Assembly (NCBI GenBank): GCA_963783695.1
Contig: CAWAOM010000003.1
Location: 310,001 to 374,000, forward strand
Length of the DNA stretch: 64,000 nucleotides
From: BM003 sp963783695
GTDB lineage: Bacteria; Pseudomonadota; Gammaproteobacteria; Steroidobacterales; BM003
Direction: 5' to 3'
In this document: one piece after another, positions 28,484 through 37,064 of the stretch
Numbering within the stretch: position 1 is the first letter of the stretch
How the letters are laid out: each line of letters starts with the position of its first letter
The notes under the pieces: model-generated
What the model saw: the letters and a program-made list of their open reading frames with translations, nothing else
What the model was told of the DNA's origin: nothing
Databases searched by the model: none
Translations under genes and position numbers: made by a program

Positions 28484-29134
28484 CTAGAATTCGAAGTGGG
28501 TGATTTCCGGCACATTTTTTAGCGGCGGTACTACGGTTTCGAACAGGGCCTGCCGCAGCCATTCGTCTTCGGTCACGCGAGTGATAAGCAGCGCTTCCAT
28601 CACCGGCGCCTCGCCGACAACGGCGAAAAGGCGACCGCCGATTTTCAGCGCATCCTGGAAACGTGGGTCGAGGTTTGGAATGGAACCGGTTAGCGCGACG
28701 GCGTCATAGCGGTTGCGCTGGGCGAGATTCATCGCATCCGCGCAGTCGACGTTGACGTTGTCGACCCCCAGCGCAGTCAGCTTTTCGCGCGCACGAATGC
28801 AAAAATCCTCGTGGATTTCCATGCTCCTGACGCGGCCGCCGAGGCGCGCGAGGCAAGCCGTCAGGAAACCGCTTCCGGTGCCGATTTCCAGCACATTGTC
28901 CGAATTACGCAGCTCGAGTGCCTGCAGTAATCGTCCCTCCTGCTGCGGCGTCATCATATTCTCACCGTGACCCAGGTCGATGGCAGTATCGGCGAACGCC
29001 AGCTCCCGGTAAGCTTCGGGAACGAAATGCTCCCGCGGTACCTGGGTAAGGGTGTCGAGGACCTTCTCATCGAGAACGTCCCAGGCACGCACTTGCTGTT
29101 CGACCATCTGCACCCGGGCCGAATCGAAATTCAT
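28484..29134 (-). CDS. Protein-L-isoaspartate O-methyltransferase family protein
   Basis: This PCMT-family SAM-dependent methyltransferase has 216 residues. It contains QVPREHFVPEAYRELAFADT, the PCMT-specific QQEGRLLQAL region (usually Q-P), and SAM motif VLEIGTGSGFLTACLARLGG. The family repairs isoaspartyl residues, but copies next to tolC differ from classical Pcm and their substrate is untested. It is co-directional with tolC, with a 215-base gap that contains the operator candidate. Confidence 0.85.
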   Translation of the reverse strand: MNFDSARVQMVEQQVRAWDVLDEKVLDTLTQVPREHFVPEAYRELAFADTAIDLGHGENMMTPQQEGRLLQALELRNSDNVLEIGTGSGFLTACLARLGGRVRSMEIHEDFCIRAREKLTALGVDNVNVDCADAMNLAQRNRYDAVALTGSIPNLDPRFQDALKIGGRLFAVVGEAPVMEALLITRVTEDEWLRQALFETVVPPLKNVPEITHFEF

Positions 29135-29331
29135 TGCCTTGCTCCTGCTGGTCCGCGCGCGGGCGGGAAAGGCCGTAAAGGTTACGGACTGGACGTTTCC
29201 GTGACAAGCTCGGGCCGGGCATTATGGTTAATCAATCGGCGCCACGGCTGCCCATGATATATGCTTGAGGGAAAACAAAATACGCGACGGCGCGACCGTC
29301 TTCTCCTACGCACGGACGACAAGAGCCATGG

Positions 29332-31665
29332 ATGCCCGCTGACCGGCTGACAATAATACTGCTGCTCGTCGTCCTGACCGCCGTGGTCCTTCTCCTTGGT
29401 GGAGCCCTGTGGCTGACACGGCAGCGCATGCGCGAGCGAATCGAGCGTCTGCGCGGCGAAATCTCTGAGATTGCCGACGGCGGTCTTTTTCACGAGCGCG
29501 TGTCGCGATCCGCGGCGGACGATCCTTTCGCCGGGCTGGAGACGAGTATCAATGCGGTGTTCGAAACCGTGCAGGGCGCCGAGCGCGAGCAGCGCGAGCG
29601 CGATACGTTGTTCCACGGGCTCGCGGAGCAGGTCGATCAGGCCGTCGTCATCCATCACGACACCGTTGAATATGCCAACCCGCGCCTGGCCGCGCTGCGC
29701 GGCGTGCGTCAGTCCGATCTCGAGGATGAGACGTTCGTCGATCTGATTCACGAGCCTTACCGGGAGGAGCTGCGGACCTATCTCGAACCGGTTCTGGCGG
29801 GGCGCAAGGCTGGCAAGCCGATCGAGGTACAGATGCTGGATCGTCATGGCAATGGCGTCTGGGTTCGGATCACGGCGTATCCGATCCAGTATCGGGGCCG
29901 GCCGGCGGTGATGTCGGTCATCCTCGATATCTCTCACCAGAAGGCGTTGGAGGCTGCGCTCGAACAGGGCAGGATACAAACGAGAGTGACCCTCGAGAGC
30001 GTCGCAGAGGGCGTGGTGACCACCGACAGCGCCGGCAAGATCGATTACATCAACAGCGCCGCCGAACATCTGATGGGCGTCCTCAGCGCGGATGCGCTGG
30101 GGCGACGCTTCAGCGAGCTGGTTTCACTGGTGGATGAGAGTGACCGCCGCCGCGTGGCGGACCCGGTGCGTGCCTGTCTTGCGCGCCAGCAGCGGATCGT
30201 GATGGGGGGTCGCACTCTTTTGTTGCCCGCCATCGGCGATGATGAGATTGCGGTGGAAATGACGGCATCGCCCATCAACAATCTCGCAGGCGAAACCGTT
30301 GGCGCGGTGATCGTGCTGCGCGACGTATCGGAGATGCGCGGGCTCGCCAGGCAGATGACTTACCAGGCGAGCCACGACCCGCTGACCGGTTTGATCAACC
30401 GGCGCGAATTCGAGAGCCGAATCGACGAGTCGCTGACGACTGCCCGCAGCGGTGAGGCGAGTCATGTGCTCTGCTACCTGGATCTGGATCGTTTCAAAGT
30501 GGTCAACGATACGTGTGGGCATGCCGCTGGCGATAATCTCTTGCGCGAAGTTGCGGGGCTGATCAAGGACAAGGTGCGTGACTCCGACTCCGTCGGGCGC
30601 CTCGGAGGCGATGAGTTCGGCATGCTGCTGGTTGGCTGCCCGCTCAAGAAAGCCCGTCAGATTGCCGATGAGGTGGTTCAGGTCATCAATGCTTACCGCT
30701 TCGTATGGCGCGACAAGATTTTCGCGCTTGGCGTCAGCATCGGGCTGGTCGAGATCGGTCTCGAAAGCGGCGCGCTCGAGGACCTGCTGGGTGCCGCCGA
30801 TTCGGCTTGCTACATAGCGAAGCAGAACGGACGCGGGCAGATCCACGTCTATTCTTCGCGGGACGAGGCGAAAGCGCGTCACCGTGGCGAGATTCTGTGG
30901 TTGCAGAAACTGCAGAACGCGCTCAAGGACGACCGCTTCGAACTGTATACGCAGTCGATATTGTCGCTCGGGGAGGGTGGCGGCAGTGGCCCGGGAGTTG
31001 AGGTCCTGCTGCGGCTTCGCGGCGATGACGGTATTGAAGTCTCACCGTACGAGTTTATGCAGTCGGCTGAACGCTACCATCTGATGCCGCAAATTGACCG
31101 CTGGGTGGTACAAACTGCGCTGGCGGCCCTTGGTCGCGACGTGATTCGGCTGCCACTGCAGCGCAGCTGTTCGATTAACCTGTCGGGGCAAACGCTCGGC
31201 GATGAGCAGTTCCTCGAATTCGTCGTCGATTGTCTCGATCACAGCGGTGTGTCGCCGGATCGAATTTGCTTCGAGGTGACCGAGGCTGCAGTAGTGGACA
31301 ATCTCAGCCACGCGAGGCGATTTATCGAGGTGCTGCACGGCATGGGCTGTGCGTTCGCGCTGGACGATTTTGGCAGCGGGCTCGGCTCGTTCGCCAATCT
31401 CAAGAACCTGTCGATAGATTATTTGAAGATCGACGGGTCCTACACCCGAAACCTGGGTGAGGATACGGTCAACCAGGCGATGGTTGCTGCTCTGATCAAG
31501 CTGTCGCGCACGTTGCGATTTCAGGTGGTTGCAGAGCAGGTCGAAGACGAGGATTCGCTTGAGACCATCACCGGAATGGGCGTCGATTTTATCCAGGGCT
31601 ACGCGGTCGGCCGCCCGCGCGCGCTGCATCTGGGGGTTGCCGAGGTGACCGCGAATACTGCCTAG
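29332..31665 (+). CDS. PAS-PAS-GGDEF-EAL cyclic-di-GMP signalling protein
   Basis: This 777-residue inner-membrane sensor has a membrane helix (about 7-29), a short charged stretch, two PAS domains (about 95-215 and 222-335), GGDEF (about 340-500) and EAL (about 520-770). The GGDEF motif is intact (RLGGDEFGML), with an inhibitory I-site RDSD five residues before it. The EAL signature reads EVLLRL, while the metal-binding DDFGSG and KIDGSY motifs are intact. It could therefore make and degrade c-di-GMP. It is divergent from the methyltransferase and ends at a shared terminator. Confidence 0.93.
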   Translation: MPADRLTIILLLVVLTAVVLLLGGALWLTRQRMRERIERLRGEISEIADGGLFHERVSRSAADDPFAGLETSINAVFETVQGAEREQRERDTLFHGLAEQVDQAVVIHHDTVEYANPRLAALRGVRQSDLEDETFVDLIHEPYREELRTYLEPVLAGRKAGKPIEVQMLDRHGNGVWVRITAYPIQYRGRPAVMSVILDISHQKALEAALEQGRIQTRVTLESVAEGVVTTDSAGKIDYINSAAEHLMGVLSADALGRRFSELVSLVDESDRRRVADPVRACLARQQRIVMGGRTLLLPAIGDDEIAVEMTASPINNLAGETVGAVIVLRDVSEMRGLARQMTYQASHDPLTGLINRREFESRIDESLTTARSGEASHVLCYLDLDRFKVVNDTCGHAAGDNLLREVAGLIKDKVRDSDSVGRLGGDEFGMLLVGCPLKKARQIADEVVQVINAYRFVWRDKIFALGVSIGLVEIGLESGALEDLLGAADSACYIAKQNGRGQIHVYSSRDEAKARHRGEILWLQKLQNALKDDRFELYTQSILSLGEGGGSGPGVEVLLRLRGDDGIEVSPYEFMQSAERYHLMPQIDRWVVQTALAALGRDVIRLPLQRSCSINLSGQTLGDEQFLEFVVDCLDHSGVSPDRICFEVTEAAVVDNLSHARRFIEVLHGMGCAFALDDFGSGLGSFANLKNLSIDYLKIDGSYTRNLGEDTVNQAMVAALIKLSRTLRFQVVAEQVEDEDSLETITGMGVDFIQGYAVGRPRALHLGVAEVTANTA

Positions 31666-31692
31666 AGCGCGTCGGGTCGGCGCCATTGCTGT

Positions 31693-31724
31693 AAAAAAAA
31701 CGCCAGCCCGAGGGCTGGCGTTTT
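31693..31724. terminator. Bidirectional terminator between GGDEF-EAL gene and hppA
   Basis: The stem CGCCAGCCC / GGGCTGGCG (31701-31720, loop GA) is flanked by eight A on the left (31693-31700) and four T on the right. It can end transcription from both convergent genes. Confidence 0.92.
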
Positions 31725-31747
31725 AGCGAGCAGGTTTGTTGCGAAGA

Positions 31748-33772
31748 TCAGACGATCAGCGCAACGATCAGCAACGCGACAATGTTGATGATCTTGATCA
31801 GCGGGTTGATGGCCGGACCCGCGGTGTCCTTGTAGGGGTCGCCCACGGTATCGCCGGTTACGGCCGCCTTGTGAGCGTCCGAGCCCTTGCCGCCGAAGTG
31901 GCCGTCCTCGATGTATTTCTTGGCATTGTCCCAGGCGCCGCCACCGGTCGTCATCGAGATCGCGACGAACAGTCCGGTGATGATGGTGCCAAGCAATACA
32001 CCGCCGAGCGCCTGCGGCCCGAGCAGCCAGCCGACCAGCACCGGTACCAGGATCGGCAGCAGCGACGGCAGGATCATCTCGCGGATCGCGGACCGCGTCA
32101 GCAGGTCGACCGCGCGCGAGTAGTCGGGTTTGCCGGTGCCTTCCATGATGCCCGGGATTTCCTTGAACTGGCGCCGGACCTCGGTCACGACTGCGCCGGC
32201 CGACCGTCCAACGGCCTCCATCGCCATGGCGGCGAACTGATACGGCACGAGACCGCCGAGCAGCAGGCCGATAACGACCATATGGTCGGAAAGATCGAAG
32301 GTCATGTGCGCGCCCAGGCTCTCCAGCGTATGCGTGTAGTCGGCAAACAGCACCAGCGCGGCGAGACCGGCGGAGCCGATCGCGTAACCCTTGGTTACGG
32401 CCTTGGTCGTGTTACCGACCGCGTCTAGCTGGTCGGTAATATTGCGCACTTCCGCCGGCAGTTCGGCCATTTCTGCGATGCCACCCGCGTTATCGGTGAT
32501 CGGACCGAAAGCGTCCAGTGCGACGATCATGCCGGTCATTGACAACATCGATGCCGCGGCGATCGCAACACCGTACAGACCCGCCAGCTCGAAAGCGCCC
32601 CAGATGCTTGCGCATACCGCCAGCACCGGCAACGTCGTTGCCTTCATCGATACGCCAAGACCGGCAATGATGTTGGTGGCGTCACCGGTGGTCGAGGCTT
32701 CAGCAACCAGTTTTACCGGTTTGAAGTCGGTGCCGGTGTAGTACTCCGTGATGACGACCATGGCCGCGGTCAGCGCAAGGCCGATCAGGGCGGACAGGTA
32801 AAGACCCATCGCGTTGGCGCCCGCCACCCCGTCGAACATCATCGTCGTCGCGGGATAGAACGCAATCGCGGCGATCACGCCGGATACGATCACGCCTTTG
32901 TAGAGGGCTCCCATGATCTTGCCGGCAGGTCCGACGCGGACAAAAAACGTGCCGATGATCGAGGCGATGATCGACAGGCCGCCGAGCACCAGGGGGTAGA
33001 GCACGCCGGCGGAGCCGAGCTCGTCTACCATCAGGCCGCCGAGCAGCATGCAGGCGATCACGGTCACCGCGTAGGTTTCGAAAAGGTCGGCCGCCATGCC
33101 GGCGCAGTCGCCGACATTGTCGCCGACATTGTCGGCAATCACGCCCGGGTTGCGCGGATCGTCTTCCGGGATCCCGGCCTCGACCTTGCCGACCAGGTCG
33201 GCGCCGACGTCAGCGCCCTTGGTGAAGATGCCGCCACCGAGCCGGGCGAAAATGGAGATCAGCGAACCGCCGAAGGCGAGGCCGATAAGCGGTTTGAGAG
33301 CCTTGTCGGCTGGCAGCATTCCGCTCAGAATCCAGTAGTAGCCGGCGACGCCAAGCAGGCCAAGACCCACAACCAGCAGGCCGGTAATCGCGCCGCCGCG
33401 AAAAGCCACGGGCAACGCGACCGCGACGCCGTGGCGGGCCGCTTCCGCTGTGCGGACGTTGGCACGCACCGACACGAACATGCCGATATAGCCGGCCAGT
33501 GCCGAGAATACCGCACCAATCACGAAACCGATTGCGGTCGGAATATCGAGCGCCAGAGCGAGAACGATCGTCAACAGCACACCGACGACGGCGATGGTGC
33601 CGTACTGACGATTCATGTATGCCTTGGCGCCTTCCTGGATCGCGGCCGCAATTTCCTGCATGCGGTCATTGCCCGCCGGTTTGGCGAGTACCCAGCCGAC
33701 CGAGACGGCGCCATAGACGATCGCCAGAACGGCAGATCCAAGCGCCAGCAACAGCGCAGTGCCCTCAGACAT
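31748..33772 (-). CDS. hppA: Membrane-bound K+-independent H+-translocating pyrophosphatase
   Basis: HppA couples PPi hydrolysis to proton pumping. The 674-residue, about 16-helix protein has substrate motif GGGIFTKGADVGADLVGKVE (about residues 179-198), EDDPRNPGVIADNVGDNVGD, and a second Asp-rich loop near the C-terminus (DNAKKYIEDG). GNTTKAVTKG has Lys where K+-dependent enzymes have Ala, which indicates the K+-independent proton pump. AGGAGG lies 7 bases before the ATG. The gene is downstream of the PPi-phosphofructokinase on the same strand. Confidence 0.97.
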   Translation of the reverse strand: MSEGTALLLALGSAVLAIVYGAVSVGWVLAKPAGNDRMQEIAAAIQEGAKAYMNRQYGTIAVVGVLLTIVLALALDIPTAIGFVIGAVFSALAGYIGMFVSVRANVRTAEAARHGVAVALPVAFRGGAITGLLVVGLGLLGVAGYYWILSGMLPADKALKPLIGLAFGGSLISIFARLGGGIFTKGADVGADLVGKVEAGIPEDDPRNPGVIADNVGDNVGDCAGMAADLFETYAVTVIACMLLGGLMVDELGSAGVLYPLVLGGLSIIASIIGTFFVRVGPAGKIMGALYKGVIVSGVIAAIAFYPATTMMFDGVAGANAMGLYLSALIGLALTAAMVVITEYYTGTDFKPVKLVAEASTTGDATNIIAGLGVSMKATTLPVLAVCASIWGAFELAGLYGVAIAAASMLSMTGMIVALDAFGPITDNAGGIAEMAELPAEVRNITDQLDAVGNTTKAVTKGYAIGSAGLAALVLFADYTHTLESLGAHMTFDLSDHMVVIGLLLGGLVPYQFAAMAMEAVGRSAGAVVTEVRRQFKEIPGIMEGTGKPDYSRAVDLLTRSAIREMILPSLLPILVPVLVGWLLGPQALGGVLLGTIITGLFVAISMTTGGGAWDNAKKYIEDGHFGGKGSDAHKAAVTGDTVGDPYKDTAGPAINPLIKIINIVALLIVALIV

Positions 33773-33879
33773 TTCTAACCTCCTGAATTATTTTTTTGGC
33801 GTCAGAGCGACATCAAGCAGATGCCCGCTCACAGCCGGACCGCCGGATCCCCAGACCCGATCCATCCGACAAATTAAGG

Positions 33880-33893
33880 TGAAAGCGTTACCG
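33880..33893. promoter_or_regulatory. LacI-family-like operator candidate upstream of hppA
   Basis: TGAAAGCGTTACCG resembles the TGWAARCGYTWNCW operator of LacI/GalR-type regulators, matching all but the last position. It lies in the spacer between the PPi-PFK and hppA, about 110 bases before the hppA start. Chance occurrence is possible. Confidence 0.3.
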
Positions 33894-33976
33894 TTTGCCG
33901 CGGTATCGTCGACGGTTCGAACCCGCCCGTCATGAACTTGCTCAGGCTGCTGTTCGGGTCCGTCGAAGGCCGCGGA

Positions 33977-35239
33977 TCATATCACAAAATCGTCGCCCAG
34001 CTTTTTCGCAACGGCGGTATTTTTGAGCTCGACATAATGCGGCAGACCGTTGCGATACGGCGGGTAGGCTTCACCGCGAATCAACGGCGACAGGTAACGC
34101 CGGCACGCTGCGGTTATGCCAAAACCATCCTTGCTGATGTAGCTCTTCGGCAGCTTTTTCTCGCGATTCGCCACTCGCTTCAGATCCGCGACGTCGATTT
34201 TCCAGCGATAGGGCTTGTCCGAGGTGCGTTTGATGACCGGCATGACTGCGTTGCGCCCGGACACGGCCAGTTCTACCGCCGCTTTGCCTACGGCATAGGC
34301 CTGATCGAGGTCGACCTGGGAGGCGATATGGCGCGCCGAACGCTGCAGGTAATCCGCTACCGCATAGTGGTATTTGTAGCCGAGGTGCTCTTTGACCATT
34401 GCCGCCACGGTTTGCCCGACACCGCCTAGCTGGACATGCCCGAACGCGTCGCGGCTGCCGGCGTCGGCCAGGAACCGGCCGTCGGCAAATGCGGTGCCCT
34501 CGGAGACCACAATTACGCAGTAGCTTTGTTTTTGCACGGTTTCCTCGACCCGCTCGAGGAATTTCTGCTGCTCGAACGGAACCTCGGGCAGCAGGATAAT
34601 GTGCGGGGCATCTCCCGGCTTCTCCGCCGCCAGGCCGCCTGCCGCGGCGATCCAGCCGGCATGCCGGCCCATTACCTCGAGGACGAAAACCTTGGTGGAG
34701 GTGCGCGACATCGAGTACACATCCATGGCGGCCTCGCGGGTCGAGACGGCGACGTATTTGGCGACCGAACCAAATCCCGGGCAGTTGTCCGTTATCGGCA
34801 GGTCGTTGTCCACCGTTTTGGGGACTCCGACACAGGTGATGGGATACCCGAGCTTGCGTCCGATCTGCGAGACCTTGTGCGCCGTGTCCATCGAGTCATT
34901 GCCGCCGTTGTAGAAGAAATATCCGATATTGTGGGCAGAGAAAACCTCGATAAGACGGCGGTATTGCGCCTCATTCTCCTCGAAACTCTTCAATTTGTAG
35001 CGGCAGGAGCCGAACGCGCCGCCCGGCGTGTACTTCAGCGCTGCGATGTTGCGAGCACTCTCCTTGCTGGTATCGATCATGTCCTCGGTCAGTGCACCGA
35101 TAATGCCGTCTCGACCGGCGTAGACTTTCGCGATCTTGTTGCGGTGCTTGCGCGCGGTTTCGATGACCGCGCAGGCCGAAGCATTGATGACGGCCGTTAC
35201 GCCACCCGACTGGGCGTAGAAAGCGTTCTTGCTGGACAT
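33977..35239 (-). CDS. pfp: Pyrophosphate-dependent 6-phosphofructokinase
   Basis: This enzyme interconverts fructose 6-phosphate and fructose 1,6-bisphosphate using PPi/Pi, reversibly. It has 420 residues and starts MSSKNAFYAQSGGVTAVINA at the ATG at 35237-35239; the frame continues upstream without similarity. GGNDS (residues 112-116) has Asp where ATP enzymes have Gly (GGDGS), and PKTVDNDL (140-147) supplies the Lys typical of PPi use. MGRHAGW binds the sugar phosphate. PPi specificity is inferred from these residues. hppA follows 204 bases downstream in the same direction. Confidence 0.93.
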   Translation of the reverse strand: MSSKNAFYAQSGGVTAVINASACAVIETARKHRNKIAKVYAGRDGIIGALTEDMIDTSKESARNIAALKYTPGGAFGSCRYKLKSFEENEAQYRRLIEVFSAHNIGYFFYNGGNDSMDTAHKVSQIGRKLGYPITCVGVPKTVDNDLPITDNCPGFGSVAKYVAVSTREAAMDVYSMSRTSTKVFVLEVMGRHAGWIAAAGGLAAEKPGDAPHIILLPEVPFEQQKFLERVEETVQKQSYCVIVVSEGTAFADGRFLADAGSRDAFGHVQLGGVGQTVAAMVKEHLGYKYHYAVADYLQRSARHIASQVDLDQAYAVGKAAVELAVSGRNAVMPVIKRTSDKPYRWKIDVADLKRVANREKKLPKSYISKDGFGITAACRRYLSPLIRGEAYPPYRNGLPHYVELKNTAVAKKLGDDFVI

Positions 35240-35341
35240 GTCTGTTTTTCCTCGCCTGACTCGATAATTTCGGGCTGAAACCCGGCCGCTGCCGGGCGCG
35301 AGCGGCAAGCTTAGCCGATCTCGGCGAGACAAGCATTTGGA

Positions 35342-35370
35342 TTGACGCGGGGCAGGCGGGCCGGTAGGTT
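35342..35370 (+). promoter_or_regulatory. Candidate sigma-70 promoter of adk
   Basis: TTGACG (35342-35347) and TAGGTT (35365-35370) are separated by 17 bases. The -35 is one mismatch from consensus but the -10 is weak. It sits about 50 bases before the adk ATG. Confidence 0.35.
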
Positions 35371-35420
35371 TACGGTCCTCGTTATGTTTCCCTTTTTCGC
35401 AAGTTAAGGAACTTCAGGTC

Positions 35421-36158
35421 ATGCGTATTGTGATGCTCGGCGCACCCGGCTCTGGCAAGGGGACGCAGTCCCAGAAACTGGTCAGCAAATACGGTATTCC
35501 GCAGGTTTCGACCGGAGATCTTTTGCGTGAGGCGCTGGCCTCGGGTTCTGATCTCGGTAAGCAGGCCAAGGCGGCAATGGATGCCGGACAGCTTGTGTCC
35601 GACGAGATCGTGCTGGCCATAATTCGCGAACGCCTGGCACGGCCGGACGCGAACGAGGGTTTTATCCTCGACGGTTTCCCGCGCAACCTGGCTCAGGCGG
35701 AAGCACTCGATGGGGTTCTGCGCAGTCTCGGCAAACCGCTCGACGGCGCCGTCCTGATGGATGTCGAAAACGAGTTGCTGATGAAACGCCTGACCGGGCG
35801 GCTGAGCTGCAAGGACTGCGGGGCGGTTTTCAATATTCACTTCTCACCGCCCAAGGTCGAGGGAACATGCGACAATTGCGGTGGCAGCCAACTCGTGCGC
35901 CGGGCTGATGACAACGAGGCCACTATCGCCAACCGGCTCGAAGTATACGACCAGCAAACCAGTCCGCTGATCGACCACTACCGTGATCTGGGGTTGCTCA
36001 TCAGTGTCGATGCGGTGGGTGAGCTGGACGATGTGTTTGAGCGGATCGTCGCCAGTCTGGACGCAGCAGTGGCGGCAACTGACAGCGCCGGCATTGCCAA
36101 TGCCGCCCGGGCCGCGCTGGCCGCGCACGAAGAGACCATCAGCAAAAAAAAAGACTGA
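35421..36158 (+). CDS. adk: Adenylate kinase (zinc-LID type) with C-terminal extension
   Basis: Adk interconverts 2 ADP with ATP and AMP. In this 245-residue protein, P-loop GAPGSGKGT is at 7-15 and LDGFPRNLAQA near 83. The long LID domain carries a Cys4 zinc site (Cys 130, 133, 150, 153; CKDCG and CDNCG). The family norm is about 215 residues; here about 30 Ala-rich residues follow, ending SKKKD at an A9 run. The -1 frame is open from 36083 and continues into the Lys-rich reading frame at 36227-36997, so a longer frameshifted product is plausible. It is divergent from the PPi-PFK. Confidence 0.96.
   Translation: MRIVMLGAPGSGKGTQSQKLVSKYGIPQVSTGDLLREALASGSDLGKQAKAAMDAGQLVSDEIVLAIIRERLARPDANEGFILDGFPRNLAQAEALDGVLRSLGKPLDGAVLMDVENELLMKRLTGRLSCKDCGAVFNIHFSPPKVEGTCDNCGGSQLVRRADDNEATIANRLEVYDQQTSPLIDHYRDLGLLISVDAVGELDDVFERIVASLDAAVAATDSAGIANAARAALAAHEETISKKKD
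36144..36152 (+). other. A9 slippery run at the end of adk: candidate -1 frameshift site
   Basis: Nine consecutive A (then G) occupy adk codons AAA AAA AAA, two codons before its TGA at 36156. A -1 slip, or one extra A added during transcription, joins adk to the open downstream frame through R-L-K-Q-A-K-S-P-T-G to the basic protein. A GAAGAG purine stretch lies about 11 bases upstream of the run (near 36129) and a CCCC-AAC-GGGG hairpin at 36171-36181 downstream, but that hairpin is further away than usual for -1 stimulators. Transcriptional slippage is therefore equally plausible. Confidence 0.55.
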
Positions 36159-36226
36159 AACAGGCGAAATCCCCAACGGGGTCCGCTCCCCGGGCGCGAA
36201 CCTCGGTCAGAAAACGCACCGGTAAA

Positions 36227-36997
36227 GTGGCGCCGGCAAGGCCCGCGACCGGGTCGGCCCCTGCGCAGCCAGCTGCTCGGAGGAGCGTGACTGCGGCGAA
36301 AAAGGATGCTGATCCTGACGTTTCGGGTTCCGGTTCCTCCCCAGCGCCACGCAAAAAGACCGTGCTGCGTAAAAAGCCGGCGGCGAAAAAGAAGACACCC
36401 GTGCGGCGTAAGAAGGGAACTGCGGGAAAACCCGCCGTGGCAAAAAAGACGCCCGTGGGCGGTAGGGCTGCGGCTGCGCGAAAGCGCTCCGCGGCCCGCG
36501 CCAACGCTGTGACCGGAAAGTCTCAGGCGCCTGCCGGGAGCGCGGTGCGGAAGAAAAGCGCAGCCACGAAACGAGTAGCGGCCAGGGCCAGCGGCGCGAG
36601 CGCCACCACCAGCGCGGCAGAAATTGCTTCTGCGCGACATGTAGATGAAACAGCAGCCCCAAGCCCACGCCCGGCCGTCGTTCAGACAAAGGCAAAGTCC
36701 GGCGGCGCCGGGGCGACGGATGGCACTGTCGCCAAGAAAGATGCGGACGGGGGCAAAGGCAGGAAAAAGAGTAAAGACAAGGGCAAGAACAAGGGTAAGA
36801 ACAAGGGTAAGAACAAGGGTAAGAACAAGGGTAAGAACAAAAAAACCGCCCGCGACGATTCCGGCAAGTCCGGGCCGAAGGGCAAGAGCCGCGACAGGAA
36901 AAAGGACAAACGCAGGAAGAAGGGCGGCAAAAAGGACAAGCGCAAAGGCGGGAAAAAGCGCAAGAACCGGGGCAAGGGCAAGTCAGGTAAGAAGTGA
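36227..36997 (+). CDS. Histone H1-like Lys/Ala-rich basic protein, possibly an adk frameshift tail
   Basis: This frame encodes a low-complexity, very basic, presumably disordered sequence like H1-type bacterial nucleoid proteins (AlgP/Hc1-like composition). It has AAKKD, RKKPAAKKKTPVRRKKG and KRSAARA blocks, then five KGKN repeats and a Lys/Arg/Gly tail. The first conventional start is a GTG at 36227 without a ribosome binding site (256 residues). Upstream codons back to 36158 are just as basic (KSPTGSAPRARTSVRKRTGK) and have no ATG, GTG or TTG back to the in-frame stop at 36080-36082. I therefore suspect it is expressed as an Adk fusion. Expected to bind nucleic acids; unproven. Confidence 0.7.
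   Translation: MAPARPATGSAPAQPAARRSVTAAKKDADPDVSGSGSSPAPRKKTVLRKKPAAKKKTPVRRKKGTAGKPAVAKKTPVGGRAAAARKRSAARANAVTGKSQAPAGSAVRKKSAATKRVAARASGASATTSAAEIASARHVDETAAPSPRPAVVQTKAKSGGAGATDGTVAKKDADGGKGRKKSKDKGKNKGKNKGKNKGKNKGKNKKTARDDSGKSGPKGKSRDRKKDKRRKKGGKKDKRKGGKKRKNRGKGKSGKK
36779..36838 (+). repeat. Five tandem 12-bp repeats encoding KGKN
   Basis: The unit AAGGGTAAGAAC is repeated five times in register with the codons; the first copy has C for T at the sixth base. Near-identity suggests slippage-prone length variation that would keep the frame. Confidence 0.95.
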
Positions 36998-37064
36998 GAC
37001 ACGCGCGACGCGATTCGGCCCTTGCGCGGAATGCTCCGCGTGGTCGCTGCCGCTGCCTGTGCCG

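Noticed and set aside
33900..33935. GGTTCGAACCC resembling a tRNA T-arm
   Set aside because: The flanking 5-base stem has a mismatch, and no matching acceptor stem, anticodon arm or D-arm is found upstream. It lies in the pfp-hppA spacer and looks like chance.
36779..36838. Regular repeats as a possible CRISPR array
   Set aside because: The 12-bp units are directly adjacent with no spacers and are in frame within a coding sequence.
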